Made by a program: the position numbers and the translations under genes
The notes under the pieces: generated by a model
Database searches by the model: none
What the model saw: only the letters and a program-made list of their open reading frames with translations
What the model was told of the DNA's origin: nothing
Assembly (NCBI GenBank): GCA_017433225.1
Contig: JAFRHS010000027.1
Location: 1-41,293 of the forward strand
Length of the DNA stretch: 41,293 nucleotides
Direction: 5' to 3'
From: Clostridia bacterium
Lineage (GTDB): Bacteria; Bacillota; Clostridia; Oscillospirales; Acutalibacteraceae
Shown here: positions 23,729 through 31,563 of the stretch, piece after piece
How positions within the stretch are numbered: the stretch's first letter is position 1
Layout: each line of letters begins with the position of its first letter

Positions 23729-23753
23729 TTGGCGATTTAACGCCAATAGTATA
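23729..23753 (-). promoter_or_regulatory. purB promoter with palindromic operator candidate
   Basis: A minus-strand TATACT lies at 23748-23753. Immediately downstream is the perfect inverted repeat TTGGCG-N6-CGCCAA (23729-23746), in the position of a repressor site over the transcription start. Confidence 0.6.
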
Positions 23754-23793
23754 CACGATTTTGCATGAAATAAAAAGAATCAAATGGTATAAG

Positions 23794-23818
23794 AAACCCC
23801 CGCCGGAAGCGGGGGTTT
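23794..23818 (-). terminator. Terminator of pgi
   Basis: On the minus strand AAACCCCCGC pairs with GCGGGGGTTT around a short loop, followed by CTTATACC; the run of T is short. Confidence 0.75.
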
Positions 23819-23836
23819 TCAGCGATTCTGTTATGC

Positions 23837-25420
23837 TCAGATGCCGAGGAGGTCCGCGTAGCCTTTGAGGGCTCCGTCAGTGTCACCGGCGAGGACTTTC
23901 TTTGCGAGGAGTTTGCCGAGCTGGACACCTTCCTGGTCGAAGGAGTTGACGTTCCAGACGAAGCCCTGGAACATGACCTTGTTCTCAAAGTGAGCCAGGA
24001 GCGCGCCGAGGGATTCGGGGGTCAGCTTGTCGCCGACGATGATGCTGGACGGGCGGCCGCCTTCGAAGTTCTTGTTGAGGTTCTCGTCGTCTTTGCCGCA
24101 GGCGAATGCCATGATCTGGGCGGCGACGTTGGCCTTCAGTTTCTGCTGGGAGGTGCTGCCTTCGATGACGACGTCGTTCTCCATCTGGTTCTCTTTGAAC
24201 CCGACGAACTGCAGCGGGACGATGGTCTTGCCCTGGTGCAGGAGCTGGTAGAAGGAGTGCTGGCCGTTGGTGCCGGGCTCACCGAAGATGATGGGGCCGG
24301 TCACGTAGTTCACGGGCTCGCCGAAGCGGTTCACGCTCTTGCCGTTCGACTCCATGTCGAGCTGCTGGAGGTGGGCCGGGAAGCGGGCGAGTGCCTGGGA
24401 GTACGGCAGGACCGCAGTGGTGTCGCAGCCGAGGACGTTGCGCTCATAGACACCGATGAGGGCGTCTAGCATGGCGGCGTTCTTCGTGATGTCGGTCTCC
24501 TTTGCAGCGGCGTCTGCTTCGGTAGCGCCCTGCAGGAAGCGGTCGAAGATCTCCGGACCGAAGGCGAGGCTCAGGATGGCGCCGCCGACCGCGGAGGAAG
24601 AGGAGTACCGGCCGCCGATATAGTCGTCCATGTAGAAGGAGTCGAGGTAGTCGGGGTTGCCGGCCAGCGGAGAGGTCTCGCTGGTGACCGCGATCATGTG
24701 TTTGGAAGCGTCGAGGCCGGCCTCTTTGAGGGCGTTCTTGACGAAGGCTTCGTTCGTCAGGGTCTCGAGCGTGGTGCCGGACTTGGAGACGAGGACGAAG
24801 ATGGTCTTGGCGACATCGACCTGGGAGAGGACCGCGGAGGCGTCATCCGGGTCGACGTTGGAGATGAACTTCGCGTCCATCTTGAGGCAGCCGTTGACTT
24901 TGGCCCAGTTCTCGAGGGCGATGTAGATGGCGCGGGGACCGAGGTCGGAACCGCCGATGCCGATCTGGCAGGCCGTCGTGAACTTCTCGCCGGCTTCGTT
25001 GACGATCTCGCCGGCATGGACTTTCTTGACGAATTCGGCGATGCGCGCCTGCTGCTTCGCATAGAAGTCTCTCTTGTTGACGCCGTCGGCGATGACGTCG
25101 TCGCCGAGCTGGCCGCGGCACAGCTGATGGAGGACGAGACGCTTCTCACCGGTGTTGATGACGGCACCGTTGTAGAGCTCTTTGTACTTCTCGGCAAGCT
25201 CGGCTTCATCGGCAAGATCCTGCAGGGTCTTCAGGACTTTGTCGTCGACCGGACGTGCCGCGTAGTTGAAGGTGAGGCCGGCGCCGATGGGGACGTTGTA
25301 CTCGGCGACGCGCTTCGCACCGCTCTCCCCTGCCATGACCTCTTTGACTTCGACTTCGTTCCAGAGCTCGAGGAGCTCGTCGTACGCTTTGAGGGTATCT
25401 AAATTCTTCCAGTTGGCCAT
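23837..25420 (-). CDS. pgi: Glucose-6-phosphate isomerase
   Basis: This enzyme interconverts glucose 6-phosphate and fructose 6-phosphate in glycolysis. At 527 residues it is the long form known from E. coli and eukaryotes rather than the roughly 450-residue form usual in Bacillota. The sequence shows GIGGSDLGPRAIY, SKSGTTLET, the DxESNGKSV signature region and GEPGTNGQHSFYQLLHQG. The start MANWKNL follows AAAGGAGAG. It is transcribed alone, downstream of which a terminator separates it from purB. Lateral acquisition of the long form is possible; codon use looks like its neighbours'. Confidence 0.96.
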   Translation of the reverse strand: MANWKNLDTLKAYDELLELWNEVEVKEVMAGESGAKRVAEYNVPIGAGLTFNYAARPVDDKVLKTLQDLADEAELAEKYKELYNGAVINTGEKRLVLHQLCRGQLGDDVIADGVNKRDFYAKQQARIAEFVKKVHAGEIVNEAGEKFTTACQIGIGGSDLGPRAIYIALENWAKVNGCLKMDAKFISNVDPDDASAVLSQVDVAKTIFVLVSKSGTTLETLTNEAFVKNALKEAGLDASKHMIAVTSETSPLAGNPDYLDSFYMDDYIGGRYSSSSAVGGAILSLAFGPEIFDRFLQGATEADAAAKETDITKNAAMLDALIGVYERNVLGCDTTAVLPYSQALARFPAHLQQLDMESNGKSVNRFGEPVNYVTGPIIFGEPGTNGQHSFYQLLHQGKTIVPLQFVGFKENQMENDVVIEGSTSQQKLKANVAAQIMAFACGKDDENLNKNFEGGRPSSIIVGDKLTPESLGALLAHFENKVMFQGFVWNVNSFDQEGVQLGKLLAKKVLAGDTDGALKGYADLLGI

Positions 25421-25565
25421 AAGTTTTCTCTCCTTTGGAAACAACAACATTGAGTTATACAATTCACCTTAAAATATATCATAATTCAGAACGTCTCACA
25501 ATGTGCAGGGCCGAAAAAGAAACGCCCGGTCCGGGTTATTTTCCGGAAGTTTTTTAAAAAAATCC

Positions 25566-25594
25566 TTGCAATTGCAATACCTCTGTAATATAAT
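25566..25594 (+). promoter_or_regulatory. Promoter of the tRNA gene
   Basis: TTGCAA at 25566-25571 and TATAAT at 25589-25594 are 17 bases apart, 40 bases before the tRNA. A short GGGG-GAAA-CCCC hairpin lies in the 5' leader. Confidence 0.75.
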
Positions 25595-25633
25595 GTGTGA
25601 GCAGTCAAGGGGGAAACCCCATGACATAGATAC

Positions 25634-25709
<76 letters not shown>

Positions 25710-25710
25710 G

Positions 25711-25748
25711 AAAAAGAGAAGACCCCAAAGTGGGTCTTCTCTTTTTTT
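25711..25748 (+). terminator. Terminator of the tRNA gene
   Basis: AAAGAGAAGACCC pairs with GGGTCTTCTCTTT, followed by a seven-base T-run, directly after the CCA end. Confidence 0.95.
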
Positions 25749-25793
25749 ATGTGCAGTGCCAGGGACGCAGAACCGAAGGCCGCGCCGTCAAAA

Positions 25794-25818
25794 AAAAACA
25801 GCCCGGTGGGCTGTTTTT
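25794..25818. terminator. Second terminator-like hairpin after the tRNA
   Basis: AAAAACAGCCC pairs with GGGCTGTTTTT around GGT. It could act on either strand and would also stop transcripts from the convergent amidase gene. Confidence 0.75.
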
Positions 25819-25826
25819 AGGTGCGG

Positions 25827-25883
25827 GAGCTGCGGCAGCAGCTCGGTGCAGTTTTGCGAACGCGAAGCGGAAGGCAAAACTGC
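25827..25883. repeat. Two adjacent inverted repeats
   Basis: GAGCTGC/GCAGCTC at 25827-25844 is followed by GCAGTTTTGC/GCAAAACTGC at 25848-25883. The loop of the second carries GCGAAGCGGA, as does the hairpin DNA near position 190. The second ends one base before the tRNA-end copy at 25885. Confidence 0.7.
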
Positions 25884-25884
25884 G

Positions 25885-25901
25885 TCAAGTCCCCCTCTGC
25901 A
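25885..25901 (+). repeat. tRNA 3'-end repeat, copy 2
   Basis: TCAAGTCCCCCTCTGCA, identical to the tRNA copy except for one missing C. Confidence 0.85.
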
Positions 25902-25939
25902 AGAGGCTTGGCGTCCGGGTTTTCCGAAGGAAAAACGCA

Positions 25940-25957
25940 TCAAGTCCCCCCTCTGCA
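25940..25957 (+). repeat. tRNA 3'-end repeat, copy 3
   Basis: An exact 18-base copy of the tRNA segment, ending two bases before the stop codon of the amidase gene. The preceding TTTTCC-GAA-GGAAAA hairpin follows the hairpin-then-repeat pattern of copy 2. Confidence 0.85.
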
Positions 25958-25959
25958 CT

Positions 25960-26781
25960 TTATTCCGCGACTCTATAAATGTCCTCCCTTAACCCCGTGA
26001 ACGCCGGGATCTGTGCCCGGACCGCGTCCACCTCGGACAGGTCGATGTCGCAGAACAGGACCGTTTCCGATTCTCCGCAGGAGGCTTTGACATCGCCATA
26101 CGGACCGATGACCATCGAGTGTCCGTAGGGCTGCCCGTCCGGAGCGCGGGCGCCGCAGCAGGCCGCGAAGAACAGTTCGTTGTCGAGAGCACGGGTGCGG
26201 GTCAGGAGCTCCCAGTGGGCTTCACCGGTCGGGGTCGTGAACTTGGCGGGGAGCACGATCAGTTCGGCGCCCCGTTTCGCCATCGCCCGAAAGAGCTCCG
26301 GGAACCGGAGGTCGTAGCAGATGGCAAGGCCGATGCGCCCGACGTCCGTATCGAACACGCAGATGTCCGAGCCGGACGCGAAGGAGTCCGATTCTTTAAA
26401 GGTCATCTTCCCGGGAATGTCCACGTCGAACAGGTGGATCTTCCGGTAGTCCGCGAGCAGGGACCCGTCACGGTCGAAGACATAAGAGGTGTTGTACAGT
26501 TTGTCGCCCGCCTGTTCCGTCACACTGCCGGCGATGAGCACGACGCCGAGTTCCTTCGCCCAGGCCGCCATGCGCTGCATGCTCTCGCCGCCCCGCGGCT
26601 CGGAATACGGCCCGAAGTATTCATGTCCGAACGGACACTGGAACACCTCCGGGAGCACCACGACGGAGGCCCCGCCGGCGGCCGCTTCCCGGACCATCTC
26701 TTCGGCCCGCTGCATATTCTCTTCTTTGCCGGTCCGGGACATCAGCTGACAGACGCCCAGACGGAATGTGCGTTCCCTCAT
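25960..26781 (-). CDS. Carbon-nitrogen hydrolase (nitrilase superfamily, omega-amidase-like)
   Basis: This 273-residue cytoplasmic amidase has the family's catalytic triad: glutamate in VVVLPEVF, lysine in DYRKIHLFDVDIPG and cysteine in LAICYDLRFPELFR. The DIPG-K-TFKESD region and overall length match Nit2/omega-amidase proteins, which hydrolyse alpha-keto-glutaramate or similar omega-amides, or repair deaminated metabolites. The start MRERTF follows AGGGAGGTG. A TATAAT lies at 26806-26811 but the -35 is poor. The gene ends three bases from a tRNA-derived repeat. The exact substrate is not evident. Confidence 0.88.
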   Translation of the reverse strand: MRERTFRLGVCQLMSRTGKEENMQRAEEMVREAAAGGASVVVLPEVFQCPFGHEYFGPYSEPRGGESMQRMAAWAKELGVVLIAGSVTEQAGDKLYNTSYVFDRDGSLLADYRKIHLFDVDIPGKMTFKESDSFASGSDICVFDTDVGRIGLAICYDLRFPELFRAMAKRGAELIVLPAKFTTPTGEAHWELLTRTRALDNELFFAACCGARAPDGQPYGHSMVIGPYGDVKASCGESETVLFCDIDLSEVDAVRAQIPAFTGLREDIYRVAE

Positions 26782-26814
26782 AAAAAACACCTCCCTACTG
26801 GCATCATTATACAG

Positions 26815-26850
26815 CAAAAAACCTTTCCGCGGGAGCGGAAAGGTTTTTTG
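26815..26850. terminator. Terminator after the glutathione peroxidase gene
   Basis: AAAAAACCTTTCCGC pairs with GCGGAAAGGTTTTTT around GGGA; it works on both strands. Confidence 0.92.
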
Positions 26851-26871
26851 GTTATGCGGACACTGCCTTGC

Positions 26872-27345
26872 TTACAGCAGAGCAGCGACTTTGGCGTCGA
26901 TCTTCTCGGGGGTCTCGGTCGGGGCATAGCGGGCGACGACGTTGCCCTCTCTGTCGATGAGGAACTTCGTGAAGTTCCACTTGATGTTGGAGTTGAGTTT
27001 GCCCTTCTTCTGATCCTTCAGCCACTTGTAGATGGGGTCGGCGTCGGGGCCGTTGACTTTGATCTTCTTGAAGGTCTTGAATGTGACATTGTAGCGGGCC
27101 TTGCAGAAGTGCTGGATCTCTTCGTCCGTACCGGGCGCCTGGTTGGCAAACTGGTTGCACGGGAAGTCGAGGATCTCGAACCCTTTGTCGTGGTACTTCT
27201 CATAAAGAGCTTCGAGGCCTTCGTACTGCGGGGTGAAGCCGCAGCCGGTAGCGGTGTTGACAACAAGAAGGACCTTGCCCTTGTAGTCGCTCATCGGAAC
27301 GTCCTGGCCAAGACCGTCTTTGGCAGTGAAATCATAAAAACCCAT
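26872..27345 (-). CDS. Glutathione peroxidase-family thiol peroxidase
   Basis: This 157-residue enzyme reduces peroxides; bacterial relatives mostly take electrons from thioredoxin rather than glutathione. The peroxidatic residue is cysteine C35 in NTATGCGFTPQY, not selenocysteine. FPCNQF, with its glutamine and possible resolving cysteine, and WNFTKFLID complete the active-site signature. The start MGFYDF follows AGGAGAG. The promoter contains a Fur/PerR-type palindrome (27403-27417). With the superoxide reductase at 2143 it forms the oxidative-stress content of the window, though the two genes are far apart. Confidence 0.94.
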   Translation of the reverse strand: MGFYDFTAKDGLGQDVPMSDYKGKVLLVVNTATGCGFTPQYEGLEALYEKYHDKGFEILDFPCNQFANQAPGTDEEIQHFCKARYNVTFKTFKKIKVNGPDADPIYKWLKDQKKGKLNSNIKWNFTKFLIDREGNVVARYAPTETPEKIDAKVAALL

Positions 27346-27402
27346 GGTTACTCTCCTCTCGAGTGTGTACATACGCCGTTTTTCGTGGCTTGTTTTGTTG
27401 TT

Positions 27403-27439
27403 TACAATTGAATTGTACACATTTTATCGCCAAAGTCAA
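27403..27439 (-). promoter_or_regulatory. Promoter and Per/Fur-box-like palindrome of the peroxidase gene
   Basis: On the minus strand TTGACT (27434-27439) and TACAAT (27412-27417) are 16 bases apart. A perfect 7-1-7 palindrome TACAATTGAATTGTA covers 27403-27417, overlapping the -10. TTGGCGATAAA lies between the hexamers. Confidence 0.7.
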
Positions 27440-27496
27440 GGGGCTTGGAGAAAAAAGTTGCCCTGTGCTAACCAATTGGCTGCAAAAGGCAGAAAG

Positions 27497-27530
27497 AGAG
27501 AAGGACCGTCCCCTCCCGGGGCGGTCCCTC
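27497..27530 (-). terminator. Terminator of the membrane-protein operon
   Basis: On the minus strand GGACCGCCCC pairs with GGGGACGGTCC around a short loop, followed by TTCTCTCTTTC. A smaller TCGTG/CACGA hairpin lies between it and the stop codon. Confidence 0.75.
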
Positions 27531-27569
27531 TGCATCCAAATGTCGTGAGGAAGCACGACAATGTTATCC

Positions 27570-28394
27570 TTAATAATCGCTGCCGACCACTTTCGAGACG
27601 ATCTTGTCGTCGACGATGGTATCGGTCTTCGGGTTGAAGACCGGAGACTTGGTGAGGTCTCTCTTGGCCGGATCCGGAGGCGCAAGCGGCTTCCAGGGGT
27701 TCTTGCCCTCGGCCTTGAACGCTTTGTAGAGCAGGACGCAGTAGATGAGGTCGAACATCGTGCACATGACGCCGCACCAGATGTTGAGCGGGTCCTGAAG
27801 GGACGGGTACACGGCGATGGCGAGCCACGCGCCGATGGTGCCGAGCATCTTGCCGATGGCGATCATCATGGACTGACCTTCCGTGCCCTTGCGGAGATAG
27901 AGCAGGAAGATGAACAGCATGGACATCGGGAGGTTCTGGACGATGGCGGTGCAGCCGTTGGCGCGGACGCCGTAAGCCTGCAGCCAGGTGATCTCAACGA
28001 TGACAGCCATGACCATGACCACGAGGAACCAGGGCCAGAAGAGCCGTTCATCGGCGATCTTTACGAAGTCTTTCTTACCCCACTTGAGGTGCGTGTAAAG
28101 GATGAGGCAGTCGGCGATGAACCACGCCGTGTTGACACAGGCCATCATATAGCCGCCGTAGAACATGCCGTCATGGGCCCAGTACATATAAGCGTAAAGG
28201 CCTTCCCAGACGATGTTCAGCGCGAGCGCGACGATGGGCATACCGTAGGTCTTCTGTTTGAAGCCCAGACGGATGAGGTCAATGTAGGCAAGCAACCAGC
28301 CGAGACCGGCGACCGGCGCGAAGATGAAGACTCTGGCATCGAGGCCGAATTCGCCGAAATGACAGAAGTCCATAAGAGTCTGTAAGAATCCCAT
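27570..28394 (-). CDS. Seven-helix membrane protein resembling transmembrane terpene cyclases
   Basis: The 274 residues contain about seven membrane helices and a soluble, proline-rich C-terminal tail of roughly 50 residues. Helix 2-3 contains ALALNIVWEGLYAYMYW, which resembles the N-x-x-WE motif of the Pyr4/PaxB-type transmembrane terpene cyclases. A late helix has an aspartate in MFDLIYCVLLY where that family keeps its second acidic residue. The start follows AGGAGG. It lies 17 bases downstream of a surface-protein gene and must share its promoter. The enzyme activity is an inference from two short motifs; it could be another polytopic protein. Confidence 0.6.
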   Translation of the reverse strand: MGFLQTLMDFCHFGEFGLDARVFIFAPVAGLGWLLAYIDLIRLGFKQKTYGMPIVALALNIVWEGLYAYMYWAHDGMFYGGYMMACVNTAWFIADCLILYTHLKWGKKDFVKIADERLFWPWFLVVMVMAVIVEITWLQAYGVRANGCTAIVQNLPMSMLFIFLLYLRKGTEGQSMMIAIGKMLGTIGAWLAIAVYPSLQDPLNIWCGVMCTMFDLIYCVLLYKAFKAEGKNPWKPLAPPDPAKRDLTKSPVFNPKTDTIVDDKIVSKVVGSDY

Positions 28395-28411
28395 AGATGT
28401 TTCCTCCTATA

Positions 28412-29212
28412 TTATTCGTCTTTCTTGTTCCAGAACTTGTTCCAGCCGAAGAGTCCGAGCGCGACCGCCGCGAGGAATGCGAACGGACCCCAGATACTGC
28501 TCTTCATGCCGGTGCGCCATTTGTAGAACTTGACGGGCTGCGCGCCGCGGATGCCTTCCGCGACCTTCTCGTTCAGCGCGGTCGCGTCAAAGTCCGGGTC
28601 ATACTTCTTCATGTTCAGCTTGTAGTCGTCGAGTTCCAGGTTCACACCTCTGGTGTGGACATTGAAGTCGAGGTCTTTCCCAAACTGAGACAGGGGAAGC
28701 AGGAACACCGGGAGTTTTCCCTGGATGTTGTGGCTCTTCGTGAAGTCCACCGGCAGGTAGTCGACCCCGTTCAGGATGAGCTTGTCGACCTCCGGGTCGT
28801 TCCACGCGAGTCTCGCGAATGCTTTGCCGTCCTTGACCGTGAGCTTTGCCGGCTCGACGAGTTTCATGGTGCCGTTGCCGGAGAGGTCATAGTCGATGGC
28901 ATACTCTCCATCGGGCAGGTCGATGTCGAGGCTTTTGACCTTGACGGACGGTTTCGGCAGCACCGCGTCGGTGTCATCGTCCACGATGACTTCGACGGCT
29001 TCCGCCGGTTCCGCGTCCTCTTCGTCGACTTCCTCTTCATCGAAGTCTTCGACGACGACATCGTAGTCTTTCTCCGTGCCGGTCGCCTCATACTTCTCTT
29101 CGTAGGGCTTGACGTTCTGAGGAGTTTTGTCATCCGCGAACGCGGTCATGGGGAGGACCAGCGCGACGACCATGGCCAGAGCGGTCAGGACCGCGGCAAT
29201 GGTTCTTTTCAT
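28412..29212 (-). CDS. Membrane-anchored extracellular protein with acidic spacer
   Basis: This 266-residue protein has a signal peptide (MKRTIAAVLTALAMVVALVLP, cleavage near TAFA), a strongly acidic spacer at about residues 45-85, a globular beta-rich domain at about 90-215, and a C-terminal membrane helix (SIWGPFAFLAAVALGLFGW) with a positive tail. The domain contains LPDGEYAIDYDLSGNGTMK and EPAKLTVKDGKAFARLAW. These look like a ligand-binding domain found on surface proteins of Clostridia, possibly for iron or heme, but I cannot name the family with certainty. The start follows AAAGGAG. It is first in an operon with the membrane protein downstream. Confidence 0.72.
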   Translation of the reverse strand: MKRTIAAVLTALAMVVALVLPMTAFADDKTPQNVKPYEEKYEATGTEKDYDVVVEDFDEEEVDEEDAEPAEAVEVIVDDDTDAVLPKPSVKVKSLDIDLPDGEYAIDYDLSGNGTMKLVEPAKLTVKDGKAFARLAWNDPEVDKLILNGVDYLPVDFTKSHNIQGKLPVFLLPLSQFGKDLDFNVHTRGVNLELDDYKLNMKKYDPDFDATALNEKVAEGIRGAQPVKFYKWRTGMKSSIWGPFAFLAAVALGLFGWNKFWNKKDE

Positions 29213-29275
29213 GCGTCATTCTCCTTTCTGCGTAGTTTTCACACATTGCTCCGTAAAGGGAGCTTTTCACCTTTA

Positions 29276-29304
29276 ATTGTACGCGTACAAATGACACTAG
29301 TCAA
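29276..29304 (-). promoter_or_regulatory. Promoter with 14-base palindrome before the surface-protein operon
   Basis: On the minus strand TTGACT (29299-29304) and TACAAT (29276-29281) are 17 bases apart. The perfect palindrome TTGTACGCGTACAA (29277-29290) overlaps the -10 and the spacer, a classic repressor position. A GCTCC/GGAGC hairpin lies in the 5' leader. Confidence 0.75.
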
Positions 29305-29315
29305 GTAAAGATAAC

Positions 29316-29345
29316 AAAAACCTCCGAACGGGATGTCCGGAGGTT
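29316..29345 (-). terminator. Terminator of the helical-protein gene
   Basis: On the minus strand AACCTCCG and CGGAGGTT form a stem followed by TTTGTTATC, 26 bases after the stop codon. Confidence 0.85.
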
Positions 29346-29371
29346 GGTTGATAACTGTCTGGCGGTCAGCC

Positions 29372-29782
29372 TTATTTCGCGGCGTTCTCTTTCTCGACGA
29401 ACGCGATGGCCTCTTTTTTGACCTGCTCAGCCTTGGCAGCGACCTTCTCTTCGATGGCGGCTTCGGCTTTGGCCTGGAGTTCGGCCTTCTTCAGCTCGTT
29501 GGCAGCGATCTCTTTGTAGTTGGCGAACGCGGCCTCATCGATAGCGGCGATGGAGCCTTCATAGTCGCCGGCCTGGCGCATCTTGTAGATCTTCTCAGCC
29601 TGCTTGTTGCGCTGCTTTTTGATCTTCTTGTCCAGAGCGGCCTGGTCTTTCTTCAGCTGAGCCATTTCCTGTTTGACGATGGCCTTGCGGTCCTTCGCTG
29701 CCTGGACGGCGGGACGGCGCGCTTCGAAGTTGGCATCAAGTCTGGTGTTCACGACATTGATGAGTAATCCTTTGATATCCAT
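29372..29782 (-). CDS. Helical, charged protein of unknown function
   Basis: I do not recognise this 136-residue protein. Apart from a short hydrophobic start (MDIKGLLINVVNTRL) it is almost all charged helix rich in Lys, Ala, Glu and Gln, with likely coiled coil at about residues 35-75 and 95-130. There is no signal peptide. The start MDIKGLL follows GAGGGGAT. It has a near-consensus promoter and its own terminator, so it is probably well expressed. The composition suggests a structural or nucleic-acid-associated role, but nothing in the sequence fixes it. Confidence 0.7.
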   Translation of the reverse strand: MDIKGLLINVVNTRLDANFEARRPAVQAAKDRKAIVKQEMAQLKKDQAALDKKIKKQRNKQAEKIYKMRQAGDYEGSIAAIDEAAFANYKEIAANELKKAELQAKAEAAIEEKVAAKAEQVKKEAIAFVEKENAAK

Positions 29783-29835
29783 TTCATGTATCCCCTCTCT
29801 GGAAAATGCCAGAAAATTACGTATATTCAAAGATA

Positions 29836-29864
29836 ATAATAAATGAATTTCCACAGAGTGTCAA
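29836..29864 (-). promoter_or_regulatory. Promoter of the helical-protein gene
   Basis: On the minus strand TTGACA (29859-29864) and TATTAT (29836-29841) are 17 bases apart. GGCGATGTACCG lies just upstream of the -35. Confidence 0.75.
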
Positions 29865-29958
29865 CCGAAAAGGCGCGGTACATCGCCCAAAGGATCTTTA
29901 AGGTATAGTTAAAGCAGAAGTGGTTTACTAAGCTCGCCGCACTGTGGCGATTTGCCCC

Positions 29959-29986
29959 TTGCAACTCGGCACGATGCGACTATAAT
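29959..29986 (+). promoter_or_regulatory. Promoter of the ABC transporter operon
   Basis: TTGCAA at 29959-29964 and TATAAT at 29981-29986 are 16 bases apart, the same arrangement as at 21702. TGTGGCGATTTGCCCC lies directly upstream of the -35. Confidence 0.7.
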
Positions 29987-30021
29987 AAACATGTTAATAA
30001 AACTGTTTAGGAGGCACTGCT

Positions 30022-30717
30022 ATGGCAGCCATTCTGGAATGCAGACAGCTTGTCAAGAAGTATGGCAGCGTCCAGGCTCTGAACGGGATCGACCTCGAAC
30101 TGCCCGCGGGCAAGATCATCGGGCTCCTCGGTCCCAACGGGTCCGGCAAGACCACACTTATCAAACTGGCCAGCGGTCTGCTGCAACCGACCTCCGGCGA
30201 GATCCTCATCGACGGCATGAAGCCCGGTGTGGAAACGAAGCGCATCGTCGCCTATCTCCCGGAACGCAACTATCTCGAGGACCGCATGACGGTCGAGCAG
30301 ATGCTGAAGTTCATGCAGGATTTCTACGCGGACTTCAACATGGACAAGGCCCGCGAGATGCTCACCCACCTCGACATCGACCCGAAAGCCAAGTTCAAGG
30401 CGCTGTCCAAAGGTAACCGCGAGAAGGTCCAGCTCATCCTCGTCATGAGCCGCGACGCGAAACTCTACCTGCTCGATGAGCCCATCGGCGGCGTGGACCC
30501 CGCATCCCGCGACTACATCCTCGACACCATCATCAAGAACTACAACAAGGATGCCACCGTCATCCTCTCGACCCACCTCATCGCGGACATCGAGCCCGTC
30601 CTGGACGAGTTCGTCTTCATCCGCAAAGGCGATATGATCCGCCACTCCACGGTCGCCTCTGTCGTCGAACAGGGCGAAACGGTCGACAGTCTGTTCCGGG
30701 AGGTGTTCCGATGCTAG
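30022..30717 (+). CDS. ABC transporter ATP-binding protein
   Basis: This 231-residue ATPase has Walker A GPNGSGKTTLIK, a degenerate signature LSKGNREKVQ in place of LSGGQ, and Walker B LYLLDEPIGGVDP followed by the H-loop STHL. The LSKGxxEKV signature is typical of ATPases that serve ABC-2 permeases of the YtrB/bacitracin-type group. The start follows TAGGAGG. The gene overlaps the permease by seven bases. Operons of this kind often start with a GntR regulator; none is present here. Confidence 0.93.
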   Translation: MAAILECRQLVKKYGSVQALNGIDLELPAGKIIGLLGPNGSGKTTLIKLASGLLQPTSGEILIDGMKPGVETKRIVAYLPERNYLEDRMTVEQMLKFMQDFYADFNMDKAREMLTHLDIDPKAKFKALSKGNREKVQLILVMSRDAKLYLLDEPIGGVDPASRDYILDTIIKNYNKDATVILSTHLIADIEPVLDEFVFIRKGDMIRHSTVASVVEQGETVDSLFREVFRC

Positions 30718-31553
30718 GCAAACTCATCAAACACGACTTCCTCTCGAACGCCCGCTTCCTCGGACCCGCGTACATCGTCATGCTGGTCATCGCGCTGCTC
30801 GGGCGATTCGTCACCTGGCTCGCCACACGCAAAGCCATCATGGACTCCGTGGCGCCTGCCTTCGCGCACATCATCAACCTGCTGTCCTCGCTCCTGACCG
30901 TGGCGTTCGTTCTGGCCCCGCTCGCCATCCTGTTCATGGCCGCCGTCTGGGTGATCTACCGGTTCTACAAGAACATCTTCACCGATGAAGGCTACCTCAT
31001 GAACACGCTGCCGACCCGGCCCGTGAACCTCGTGTTCTCGAAACTTCTGAATGCCCTTATCTGGATGCTCATCACGATCGGCGTCGCCGCTCTGTCCTGG
31101 TTCCTTGCCGTCGGCCACCTCGAAGGCCTGCGCAACATCATGGACCAGATCTGGGACACGATCGTACAGCTCTTCCTCAACAACAAGGAAGCCATCCACG
31201 ATCAGCTGGGTGTCCCCATCTGGCTCTTCGTCGTGGAGCTCCTGGTCTTCCTGCTCTGCTGGTTTGCACGCTTTACCATCTCCTGGTATTTTGCCATCGC
31301 GTTCGGCCAGCTGATCGCGAAGAACCACAAGGTGCTCGGTGCCATCGGCGCCTACATCGGCCTCGCCATCGCGTCGAACATCGTGTCCACCGCCTTCATG
31401 GGGATCCTCGGCAAGGTGACCGACACGGTCGCGTCAAACGGCGCGGTCATGCAGACCACCCTGCTCGGCAACTCGGTCCTCTTCATCCTCATCACGGCAG
31501 TCCTTTACTGGGCGACCACGTCGATCATGAAGAACCGGCTGAACCTCGACTAA
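30711..31553 (+). CDS. ABC transporter permease (ABC-2 type)
   Basis: This 280-residue membrane protein has about six helices and contains TDEGYLMNTLPTRPVNLVFSKL, the cytoplasmic loop typical of ABC-2 permeases that couple to the ATPase. It overlaps the ATPase gene by seven bases, with GGGAGG upstream inside it. Together they would form an exporter or a lipid, peptide or antibiotic-response system. The substrate is unknown. A terminator follows directly. Confidence 0.9.
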   Translation: MLGKLIKHDFLSNARFLGPAYIVMLVIALLGRFVTWLATRKAIMDSVAPAFAHIINLLSSLLTVAFVLAPLAILFMAAVWVIYRFYKNIFTDEGYLMNTLPTRPVNLVFSKLLNALIWMLITIGVAALSWFLAVGHLEGLRNIMDQIWDTIVQLFLNNKEAIHDQLGVPIWLFVVELLVFLLCWFARFTISWYFAIAFGQLIAKNHKVLGAIGAYIGLAIASNIVSTAFMGILGKVTDTVASNGAVMQTTLLGNSVLFILITAVLYWATTSIMKNRLNLD

Positions 31554-31563
31554 ACTACAATAG

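Noticed and set aside
26872-27345. Selenocysteine in glutathione peroxidase
   Set aside because: The peroxidatic codon is TGC (cysteine) and there is no in-frame TGA.
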